64,000 nucleotides of DNA from Mallotus nudiflorus (lineage: Eukaryota > Streptophyta > Magnoliopsida > Malpighiales > Euphorbiaceae). The notes under the pieces are model-generated. The model was not told where the DNA came from and did no database searches. It was given only the letters and a program-made list of their open reading frames with translations. Made by a program: the position numbers and the translations under genes. Below are positions 12,743 through 20,307 of this stretch, piece after piece (within the stretch, counting starts at the first letter, position 1; each line of letters begins with the position of its first letter). Location of the stretch: positions 558,001-622,000 of the forward strand of contig CANTUR010000156.1 of NCBI GenBank assembly GCA_947683625.1, given 5' to 3'.

Positions 12743-13764
12743 CCGCGCCCGACGCCGACCACCATTTCCCCACCGCCGTTTCTCCCTCCTCCGGCCACCG
12801 TTTTCGACACCGCCGGTCTATATCTTCTCCTTGAGCTCCGATGAGTGTGATTCTAGCTTTGGTTTGAGCTAAAATGGTCTAGAATTGCTTAGGTTTTGAT
12901 TTGAAAATTTCGGCCTCTTTGGGTTTTCGATTTTTTTGAGCTTCGATTTGGATGATTCATGGAAAATTCCTTCACAAATGTTGTTCCTAGTAGCTTAATC
13001 TTCATGTATGAATTTTTACAGAATTTTTAGAGGTTTTTTGGATTTTTGGGTATTTTTGAATATTTTAATATTATTTTCTAATTTTCGGAAATTAATTATT
13101 TAAATTATGAAATTGGAGTTTATGGTTGAATTAGGTGTTGAAATGAATTATAGGAATTTATTTGGAATTTTTATGAATTTCTAAGTATTTATTTTTAATT
13201 ATTGAAGTTTAGGTGATTTTGAAAAATTAGGTTAATTATGTTTTAAATTGAATTTAATTGGTTAATTGAGTTTAAATGTTGATATTATTGATAAATATGT
13301 TGAGAAAATTAATTTTGGATAATTGTGTGATTTTTGGTGAATTTTTGAAGTAATTTAGGTATATATATATATAGGGGTATTTTGGTAATTTTACCCTAAA
13401 TTGTCTAAAAATGTAATTTAATTGGTTTTAATATTTATTTAAGGTATAAAAATGATTTCTACAAAATATTTAGTATTTTTAACTAATTAAAACTATTTTT
13501 CGGGAATTATTTTCAATTATATATATAATATACGGTTTTTCTAATAAAATGAGTTTTAATCGATTTTTACAGTGTTTCAAGATTTATTATGTAATTTCTA
13601 CGTATGAAATGTATTTTTATGATTTAAGGATATTTTTGGTATATCTGGAATATATATTCTGTGTTTGTGGACCCCGGTCGACAGATTGTAGTCTGGAGTC
13701 CGACCGAGGGGTTGTGATTGATTGTGGTGTTTATTTTCGAAGTGTATTTTCTTTGCAGGGTCGG

Positions 13765-13842
13765 CTCTACTCTTTTGAGTAGAGAGATGTCCGTTTTACA
13801 GGGGAGGTTCTGCCGGATTTTCGGTAGAATTCTCGTAAAACG
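13765..13842 (+). other. Two conserved LTR stem-loops
   Basis: Hairpin 1: CTCTACTC (13765-13772), loop TTTT, GAGTAGAG (13777-13784). Hairpin 2: outer arms CGTTTTAC (13792-13799) and GTAAAACG (13835-13842), enclosing inner arms TTCTGCCG and CGGTAGAA around loop GATTTT. The outer solo LTR keeps both folds at 26718-26733 and 26741-26791 with paired changes, including a cUUCGg tetraloop in hairpin 1. An acceptor-like TTTCTTTGCAG lies just upstream. Confidence 0.7.
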
Positions 13843-14374
13843 TGATATCCAGTCGAACCCTAATTCTGTTTCTGTATTTGAATACTCTAGATTTAATTCT
13901 AGGATTTCTATTAGGTTTATTCTGATGTCGATTATTTATTTCTTGTTTAGTTGCGCCGAGACCGAGGGCTAGTGGACCAGGCCCGTCGGACCTATCTCGT
14001 GGAGCGCATTAGGTGAGTTACTATATTATATATATATGCTTAGGATGCATGATTTAGAAAATGCATGTTTTATTTTGACTGAATATGCATAAATAACATG
14101 ATTTATATTCAAGTATATTTTTGGTATATAATAAATTATATACATGTTTTATTAATAAAATATATTTAAAATGTTTTTAAATATATTTTTAGTTTAATTC
14201 ATGATTTGATTGGATTTATTTGACATATATATACTCAAAATATACCTGGTTTATGTTTGGTATATTTTCGGTATATATATGGTTTATATTGTTGTTTCAT
14301 TTACATTCATGCATCATTTATTGTGAATGAATGTTTTATTATTTATTAATGAAGGATATCAATAGAACGTGCTA

Positions 14375-14393
14375 CCTAGTGGGCAGCACTAGG
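14375..14393 (+). other. Conserved CCTAGTG/CACTAGG hairpin
   Basis: Seven-base perfect arms CCTAGTG (14375-14381) and CACTAGG (14387-14393) with a 5-base loop. The outer LTR has CCTGATG and TATCAGA at 27175-27193 with identical spacing and two compensated pairs. The minus-strand LTRs keep a version near 12131-12150 and 51450-51475. Confidence 0.65.
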
Positions 14394-14501
14394 ACCGAGT
14401 ACGTACCGGTACGCCTATAGTATTTAGGCTTTATTACTGACTATTTGTGGATATTGATTTGATATGATTATTGATATGTGAGATATGGTTTGGGGTGTGA
14501 T

Positions 14502-14595
14502 TGCTGGAGCTCGGTTGACCAAGTGTCTCGGGGCCAATCACACTGGCAGTCAGACTGCTGGAGCTCGGTTGACTTAGTGTCTCGGGGCCAGTCTA
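14502..14595 (+). repeat. Paired 54-bp repeat in the LTR
   Basis: TGCTGGAGCTCGGTTGAC followed by GTGTCTCGGGGCCA occurs at 14502-14541 and 14556-14595. Also double in the middle LTR (11935-12030, minus) and the 50584-53666 LTR (51250-51350, minus). It may be an enhancer-like element. Confidence 0.75.
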
Positions 14596-15300
14596 CTGTC
14601 CATATGGATTAAGTGGATATATTTGGAATCAGTGAGCCTGTATGGCTAGAGTGTTGTTTAACACTATTATCCTGAGGTTGCGATATTCTAGGGTTCTATA
14701 TGATCCTTCATAAAAGTTGATTTTCAGACAAAATATATAAAATGATTTTTCTGCATCTGTATGAATTTGCCTGTATATATACATATTACTCAGATACTAT
14801 TGACTGTATGCATTATCACTTAGTGTGTATGTATATATATTATAGTAATTCACTCAGTGAGGTCTGACTCCCCTCCGTTGACTATTTTTCAGGAGAGTCA
14901 ACTTCCTCAGACCTCAGTAGCAGGTCGATACGCCGGATTTCTTCCGCCCCGGCTTCTTTATGTAAATTGTATACTTGAGTCTTATTTATTCTATCTAGAC
15001 ACTGCAGTAGTTGTGAATTAAAGTATTTGTTTTAAAGAGATGTATTATAGTAAAACTGGATTTGTATTAAAGATTATACATTTATGAGATTATATATGTG
15101 GTGTAATGAGTTTTGAATTGAATCCAGTTGATATGGATGATATTGTAATATTTATGATTTTTATTTTCCGCTGCATATTATATTTTTATTGTTATTATTG
15201 CATATTTATTTTATTTTTAGGCTTGCTACGGGTTCCGGATTCGAAAGAATTCCCATTCCCTAGCGCCGGTCATGGCCCCTGTTTTGGGTCGTGACAAAGT

Positions 15301-15312
15301 TGGTATCAGAGC
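15301..15312 (+). other. Primer-binding site, initiator Met tRNA
   Basis: TGGTATCAGAGC, complementary to the 3' end of plant initiator Met tRNA, starts 4 bases after the 5' LTR. It fixes the LTR end and the element's strand. Confidence 0.95.
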
Positions 15313-15510
15313 GAAGTTCGTATCAGAGTGGAGTTCTGTGTCAGGGCTTAGTTATGTGAGTTGTGGCCCTAGTTTTAAAGTTGTGTTTTCTATTGGACTA
15401 CTGCAGTGTATTAGGTTCGAGTATGTCTTGATGAGTATTCCTTGCTGTAGTTTTCAGCGTTATTCCTCCGTTGTCTGTTTTGTCTGAATTTTTCCGTTTG
15501 TCTTTTCAAA

Positions 15511-16380
15511 ATGAGGAGGCGAGCGCGTGTCGCTCCACCGATCGTTGAGGCCGAGGATGATGAGTCTTTTCAGGATGAGGTTTTACCTCATGAGCAGCCA
15601 GTTAGACGTAGAGGTCGTGGCAGGGGTAGACCTCGAGGAGCGGCAGGTCGTCGTAGGCAGAGAGAGTTACAGGACGAGGAGCCTGTTGAGCCTGAGTTTG
15701 ATGTTCCTGTTCCTCCAGTTGTTCAGCCTGCCTATCAGCAGGGTATGTCTGACCTTGAGGCAGCTTTGTTCTATGCCAGAGTTGGCAGGATTGCTTTTGA
15801 TGGGACTTCTGATCCTTTAGATTTTCTGCATGCGATTGAGACTAGGACTCGGACTGCTCATACCGAGTACCAGAGGATCATGATCATTGAGTTATCTGTT
15901 GAGGGACCAGCCTTGGATTGGTTTATTCAGATGATCCAGCCTTATATGATGACGATGACGTGGGCTCAGTTTCGAGAGCGATTCATGAGGAGATTTTGTC
16001 CAGAGCCTCTTCGTTTGAGTTATCGTCTCCGTTTGACTAGTATTTCTCGTGGAGATCGATCAGTAGAGGAGTATACCCGAGAGTTCCTTCGTCTGGGTAG
16101 ATATGCTGAGGATCTGATGCGAGATCAGTATTTCGCTGTTACTACCTATGTTACTGGTTTGGGTTCAGCTTTTGCTGGTATGCCTACAGCAGGTCTTACT
16201 CTCGAGTCGGTGATTGAGCTAGCTAAGGAGATTGAGCTGAGGTTAGTTAGGCAGGGAGCGATGCCTGATTATTACCAGTTGGGAGTTCAGTCGAGTGGAT
16301 TGCAGGCTACTCCGTATTCGAGTTTTCATGTTGGATCGAGTAGTCAGCAGCGAGGTTCGACTCAGCAGAGTCAGAGATAG
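15511..16380 (+). CDS. Gag capsid part, ended by a premature TAG
   Basis: Encodes the structural Gag protein that packages element RNA. This 289-residue open part has a basic Arg/Gly-rich N-terminus (about residues 30-50). A retrotransposon Gag domain follows at about 80-200, with ALFYARVGRIAFDGTSDP and an RFMRRFCPEPLR segment. It stops at TAG 16378-16380, but the same frame continues through the zinc knuckle and into pol, so this is a truncation of a longer Gag-Pol. The start at 15511 is the first ATG of the frame after the primer-binding site. The TAG sits where neighbouring codons are CAG, as expected from C-to-T change. Confidence 0.85.
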   Translation: MRRRARVAPPIVEAEDDESFQDEVLPHEQPVRRRGRGRGRPRGAAGRRRQRELQDEEPVEPEFDVPVPPVVQPAYQQGMSDLEAALFYARVGRIAFDGTSDPLDFLHAIETRTRTAHTEYQRIMIIELSVEGPALDWFIQMIQPYMMTMTWAQFRERFMRRFCPEPLRLSYRLRLTSISRGDRSVEEYTREFLRLGRYAEDLMRDQYFAVTTYVTGLGSAFAGMPTAGLTLESVIELAKEIELRLVRQGAMPDYYQLGVQSSGLQATPYSSFHVGSSSQQRGSTQQSQR

Positions 16381-16854
16381 CAGCAGCGAGTGCATCGGAG
16401 CAGTAGACATGGTCGTGGAGGTCAGCGTAGATCATTCAGATTTGGGTCAGGTGCTTCGAGCAGCAGCAGTGGTCGTAGTTCTGGATCAGCGGCCAGTGTT
16501 TGTCAGACGTGTGGTAGAGTCCATCAGGGACCGTGTTATCTGACACCGTTGACATGTTTCAGATGCGGGCAGACAGGACATTTTGCCAGATCGTGTCCTT
16601 ATTCCGGATATCAGCAGTAGCAGATTCCGTGATTCCCACAGCAGTCGATTGCTAGTGCAGCACCCGTGCCATTTCAGTTACCACCAGCTCAGCATCAGAG
16701 TTCTACTCAGTTTGTTCCACAGTAGAGTCGTGGTAGAGGTACTAGAGGAGGTGCCAGAGGTATTGGCCAGGCTTCTACCAGTCAGTAGGGAGGTCGAGGT
16801 CAGGCGAGAGTCTTCCATCTGACTCAGCAGGATGCTCAGGCATCTAATGCAGTC
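16381..16854 (+). pseudogene. Gag C-terminus with zinc knuckle and gag-pol linker, four stops
   Basis: Same frame as gag. A Ser/Gly-rich basic region leads into a CX2CX4HX4C zinc knuckle (first Cys codon 16555-16557; CFRCGQTGHFARSC), which binds RNA in Gag nucleocapsid. Stops follow at TAG 16618, TGA 16630, TAG 16723 and TAG 16786. Between them lies a Gln/Gly-rich linker. The frame is otherwise unshifted into the protease. I read this as one former Gag-Pol frame, recently inactivated. Confidence 0.85.
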
Positions 16855-19428
16855 GTGGCAGGTATTCTTTCTGTTTGTTACCTGGATGCTTTGGTTTTGT
16901 TTGATCCGGGTGCCACGCATTCGTTTGTTTCTCCTATTTTTGCTTCTAAATCTTGTTGGCAAGCTTCGAGGATGGCTTTTCCTTTGTCTGTTGCCACTCC
17001 TCTGAGTGATTCTTTGGACGCCGATATTGTTCTTTCTGGTTGTCCAGTTCTCGTGGGAGATAGAGAATTACCCGTTGATTTGATTTTGTTGGATGTGATG
17101 GAGTTTGATGTTATTTTGGGAATGGATTGGTTATCCCAGCATTATGCCATGGTTGATTGCAGGAATAAGGAGGTGATTTTCAGAATTCCTGGTGAAGTAG
17201 AATTTAAGTTTGTTGGTGATAGGAGTTCAGCACCTCAGAATCTTATTTCTGTTATTTCAGCTAGGAAGTTGTTGAGGAAAGGTTGTCAGGGGTTTTTGGC
17301 ATTGGTTAGGGATACGTCAGTGGAGAAGTTGTCACTCACAGATGTTCCTGTTGCTTGTGAGTTTCCTGATGTTTTTCCCGAGGAGTTGCCAAGTTTACCA
17401 CCTCATAGAGAGATTGAGTTCTGTATAGATGTGGTTCCAGGTATTACTCCTATATCTATGCCATCCTATCGTATGGCTCCTGCAGAGTTGAGAGAGTTGA
17501 AGGAGCAGTTGCAAGAGTTGTTGGATAAGGGTTTTATCAGACCTAGTGTTTCCCCTTGGGGTGCACCAGTCTTGTTTGTGAAGAAGAAGGATGGTACCCT
17601 GAGACTGTGCATTGACTACAGAGAGCTTAATAAGGTGACAGTGAAGAACAAGTATCCTCTCCCGAGGATAGATGATTTGTTTGATCAGCTACAAGGTGCA
17701 CAGTTCTTTTCTAAGGTCGACTTGAGGTCGGGTTATCATCAGCTGCGGATCAGTGAAGCTGATATTCCTAAGACAGCGTTCCGCACTCGTTATGGTCATT
17801 ATGAGTTTCTGGTGATGTCTTTTGGTTTGACTAATGCACCAGCAGCTTTTATGGATCTGATGAACAGAGTATTCCGACCGTATGTGGATCAGTTTGTGGT
17901 AGTCTTCATTGATGATATACTAGTTTATTCGAGGAGTATGGAAGAGCACGTATATCACTTGAGGATTGTACTACAGACACTGAGAGATCATCAGCTTTAT
18001 GCTAAATTCTCGAAGTGTGATTTCTGGATGGAGAGTGTTTCTTTTCTTGGACACGTAGTGTCTAAAGAAGGTATTCAGGTTGATCCACAGAAGGTTGAGG
18101 CAGTATCTGAGTGGCCTAGACCTACTTCAGTTACTGAGATTCAGAGTTTTCTGAGTTTAGCCGGGTATTATAGGCGGTTTGTGCAGGATTTTTCCAGGAT
18201 AGCAGCCCCTATGACTCGCTTGACTCAGAAGAATGTTAGATTCGAGTGGTCAGAAGCTTGTGAGAATAGTTTTCAGTTGTTGAAAGAGAAGTTGACCACA
18301 GTGCCAGTATTAGCTTTGCCTAATAGTGTGGATAAGTTCACAGTTTACTGTGATGCCTCTAGAATTGGTCTTGGTTGTGTGTTGATGCAGAATGGAAGGG
18401 TGATAGCCTATGCTTCGAGGCAGTTGAAGAAGCATGAGCAGAACTATCCCACACATGATCTTGAGATGGCTGCAGTGATCTTTGCTTTGAAGATTTGGAG
18501 ACATTATCTGTACGGGGTGACTTGTGAGATATTTACTGATCACAAGAGCCTTAAGTACATTTTCCAGCAGCGAGATTTGAATCTGAGGCAGAGAAGATGG
18601 TTGGAACTGTTGAAGGATTATGATTGCGAGATTCTTTACCATCCGGGTAAGGCTAATGTGGTAGCAGATGCCTTGAGTAGGAAGTCCTCAGGTAGTCTTG
18701 CTCATATCGGTGTAGAGAGGAGACCATTGATCCAGGAATTGCATTTGTTGGTGGATCAAGGTCTGATGATGAAGATCAGTAGATCAGGTGGACTGTTAGC
18801 TCAATTTAAAGTACGATCTGTACTGAGGGATAGGATTAAAGCAGCTCAGAGCCGAGATCCTCTTCTAGAAGAGCTTGCAGAGAATGTCAGAGCAGGGAAG
18901 TTCACTGATTTCACACTCGATGACGATGGTGTGTTGTGGATCAGTGGTAGATTGTGTGTTCCTGATGTGGATGACTTGAGAGAGGAGATTTTAGAGGAAG
19001 CACATTCTACAGCCTACAGCGTTCATCCTGGTGTTACTAAGATGTACCACAGTATCAGAGATTTATACTGGTGGGATGGATTGAAGAAGGATGTTGCTGA
19101 TTATGTTGCTAAGTGCTTGACGTGTCAGCAAGTGAAAGCCGAACATCAGAAGCCTTCTGGGAAGCTTCAGCCTCTTCCTATTCCTGAGTGGAAGTGGGAA
19201 AGGATAGCTATGGATTTTGTGGTTGGTTTACCTCGTTCGAAGGATGGATATGATTCCATCTGGGTGATTGTAGACAGATTGACGAAGTCTGCACATTTCT
19301 TGCCTGTGAAAGCCACATATTCAGTTGCTAGATTGGCGAAGTTGTACGTGAAGCATATTGTGTGCCTTCATGGAGTACCTGTGTCCATTGTGTCAGATAG
19401 AGGTTCGGTGTTTACTTCTCGTTTTTAG
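16855..19428 (+). CDS. Pol: protease, reverse transcriptase, RNase H, integrase N-part
   Basis: An 857-residue open segment of the gag-pol frame. Protease: LFDPGATHSFVS at residues 15-26, with Pro where many aspartic proteases have Ser (DSG). Reverse transcriptase: about residues 195-385, with FIDD at 351-354 (codons 17905-17916). RNase H: starts at about residue 495 with catalytic Asp 500 (YCDAS) and the TDHKSL and ADALSR blocks. Integrase: an HHCC zinc finger (HSTAYSVHPG to CLTCQQ), catalytic Asp 787 (MDFVVG) and Asp 848 (VSDRGS). It ends at a TAG (19426-19428) inside the integrase core. The ATG chosen is only the first Met after the last upstream stop. Confidence 0.92.
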   Translation: MAGILSVCYLDALVLFDPGATHSFVSPIFASKSCWQASRMAFPLSVATPLSDSLDADIVLSGCPVLVGDRELPVDLILLDVMEFDVILGMDWLSQHYAMVDCRNKEVIFRIPGEVEFKFVGDRSSAPQNLISVISARKLLRKGCQGFLALVRDTSVEKLSLTDVPVACEFPDVFPEELPSLPPHREIEFCIDVVPGITPISMPSYRMAPAELRELKEQLQELLDKGFIRPSVSPWGAPVLFVKKKDGTLRLCIDYRELNKVTVKNKYPLPRIDDLFDQLQGAQFFSKVDLRSGYHQLRISEADIPKTAFRTRYGHYEFLVMSFGLTNAPAAFMDLMNRVFRPYVDQFVVVFIDDILVYSRSMEEHVYHLRIVLQTLRDHQLYAKFSKCDFWMESVSFLGHVVSKEGIQVDPQKVEAVSEWPRPTSVTEIQSFLSLAGYYRRFVQDFSRIAAPMTRLTQKNVRFEWSEACENSFQLLKEKLTTVPVLALPNSVDKFTVYCDASRIGLGCVLMQNGRVIAYASRQLKKHEQNYPTHDLEMAAVIFALKIWRHYLYGVTCEIFTDHKSLKYIFQQRDLNLRQRRWLELLKDYDCEILYHPGKANVVADALSRKSSGSLAHIGVERRPLIQELHLLVDQGLMMKISRSGGLLAQFKVRSVLRDRIKAAQSRDPLLEELAENVRAGKFTDFTLDDDGVLWISGRLCVPDVDDLREEILEEAHSTAYSVHPGVTKMYHSIRDLYWWDGLKKDVADYVAKCLTCQQVKAEHQKPSGKLQPLPIPEWKWERIAMDFVVGLPRSKDGYDSIWVIVDRLTKSAHFLPVKATYSVARLAKLYVKHIVCLHGVPVSIVSDRGSVFTSRF

Positions 19429-20253
19429 CAGAAGTTGCAGGAAGCGATGGGCACTAGGTTGGATTTCAGTACTGCTTTTCATCCTCAGACAGATGGTCAG
19501 TCTGAGAGGACGATCCAGACACTGGAAGATATGTTGAGGATGTGTGTCATGAATTTGGGAGGTAGCTGGGATGATCATTTGTCGCTTGTTGAGTTTGCAT
19601 ATAATAACAGCTACCATAGCAGTATTGGCATGGCACCATACGAGGCATTGTATGGAAGGAAGTGTAGATCCCCGTTGAGTTGGGATGAGATTGGTAAGAG
19701 AGCTTTGACTGGACCAGAGATGGTTCAGGATGCTGCAGAGAAAGTCGTCATGATCAAGCGTAGATTAGAGACCGCAGTAAGCAGACAGAAGAGTTATGCG
19801 GATCCTAGGCGCAGAGATGTGGAGTTTCAGGTTGGAGATTTCGTTTTTCTGAAAGTATCTCCGATGAAGGGTGTGATGAGATTTGGTAGGAAGGGTAAGT
19901 TAGCACCGAGATATATTGGACCGTTTGAGATTCTGGAGAGAATTGGCACTATTGCATATCGGTTGGATTTGCCTCCGAGTATGTCACAAGTGCATCCAGT
20001 ATTTCATATCTCGATGTTGAGGAAGTATATCTCAGATCCTTCACACGTGTTGCAACCTGACAGTGTGGAAGTGAGTGAAGATTTGACATTTATGGAAGAA
20101 CCTGTGGCGATCGTTGTTTTTCAAGTTCGACAGTTGCGATCGAAGCAGATTCCGATGGTCAAGGTTTTGTGGCGTAGCGACAGAGTTGAAGAGCATACGT
20201 GGGAGACTGAAGCTGAGATGCGAGCTTCTTACCCGTATCTCTTTCCTTCCTGA
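19429..20253 (+). CDS. Pol C-part: integrase core end, GPF/Y module and chromodomain
   Basis: Continues in the same frame after the 19426 TAG. It has the third integrase catalytic residue, Glu (codon 19504, in DGQSERTIQT), exactly 35 residues after Asp 848, giving the D,D-35-E triad. IGPFEILERIG is the GPF/Y module. The C-terminus (about 20060-20245) holds a chromodomain-like fold with IPMVKVLWRS and EEHTWETEAEMR, ending near PYLF, as in Tekay/Del chromoviruses. Chromodomains direct integration to marked chromatin. It has no promoter of its own and cannot be made without stop-codon readthrough. Confidence 0.9.
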   Translation, partial: QKLQEAMGTRLDFSTAFHPQTDGQSERTIQTLEDMLRMCVMNLGGSWDDHLSLVEFAYNNSYHSSIGMAPYEALYGRKCRSPLSWDEIGKRALTGPEMVQDAAEKVVMIKRRLETAVSRQKSYADPRRRDVEFQVGDFVFLKVSPMKGVMRFGRKGKLAPRYIGPFEILERIGTIAYRLDLPPSMSQVHPVFHISMLRKYISDPSHVLQPDSVEVSEDLTFMEEPVAIVVFQVRQLRSKQIPMVKVLWRSDRVEEHTWETEAEMRASYPYLFPS

Positions 20254-20294
20254 TTCTGTAATCTTGTTTTTAGAATTCGGGGACGAATTCTTGT

Positions 20295-20307
20295 AAGGGA
20301 GGAAGAC
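20295..20307 (+). other. Polypurine tract
   Basis: AAGGGAGGAAGAC directly before the 3' LTR start TGTAATATCCC; primes plus-strand DNA synthesis. Confidence 0.85.

Larger units (their letters stand above)
14011..15221 (+). other. Putative intron in the LTR leader
   Basis: A strong 5' splice-site match, AG/GTGAGTT, sits at about 14011 right after a GC-rich stretch. A strong acceptor, a T-rich run ending TTTTTAG/GCTTGC, sits at about 15220 before the conserved LTR tail. Both are kept in related LTRs: GTGAGTT on the minus strand near 23750 and near 51875, and TTTTAAG/G(C/T)TT at the other LTR tails. The donor has decayed in the outer LTR. Splicing is inferred only. Confidence 0.45.
12196..15296 (+). 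repeat. 5' LTR of the intact element
   Basis: Begins TGTAATATCCCGTG and ends GGGTCGTGACA. From 5' to 3' it holds an AT-rich U3, a long pyrimidine tract (12628-12740), a GC-rich CCACCGCCG leader-like island (12741-12830), the stem-loops at 13765-13842, a donor-like AG/GTGAGT (14011-14018), a CCTAGTG hairpin (14375-14393), paired 54-bp repeats (14502-14595) and an acceptor-like T-run ending AG (about 15210-15220). The short open frames inside it show no protein signature. Confidence 0.93.

Noticed and set aside
12616..12810. Lys/Arg-rich frame on the minus strand (also 20724-20918)
   Set aside because: Antisense of the LTR pyrimidine tract, present only because the tract is long.
13549..13972. 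77- and 84-residue frames conserved between 13549-13972 and 21659-22082
   Set aside because: They are identical because the two LTRs are identical there; the diverged family LTRs do not keep them as frames, while they keep the hairpins.
15106..15294. 62-residue frame at the LTR end, repeated at 23216
   Set aside because: Crosses the probable splice acceptor and LTR end; no signature, and explained by LTR identity.
18310..18642. 110-residue minus-strand frame in pol
   Set aside because: Shadow of the RNase H coding strand.
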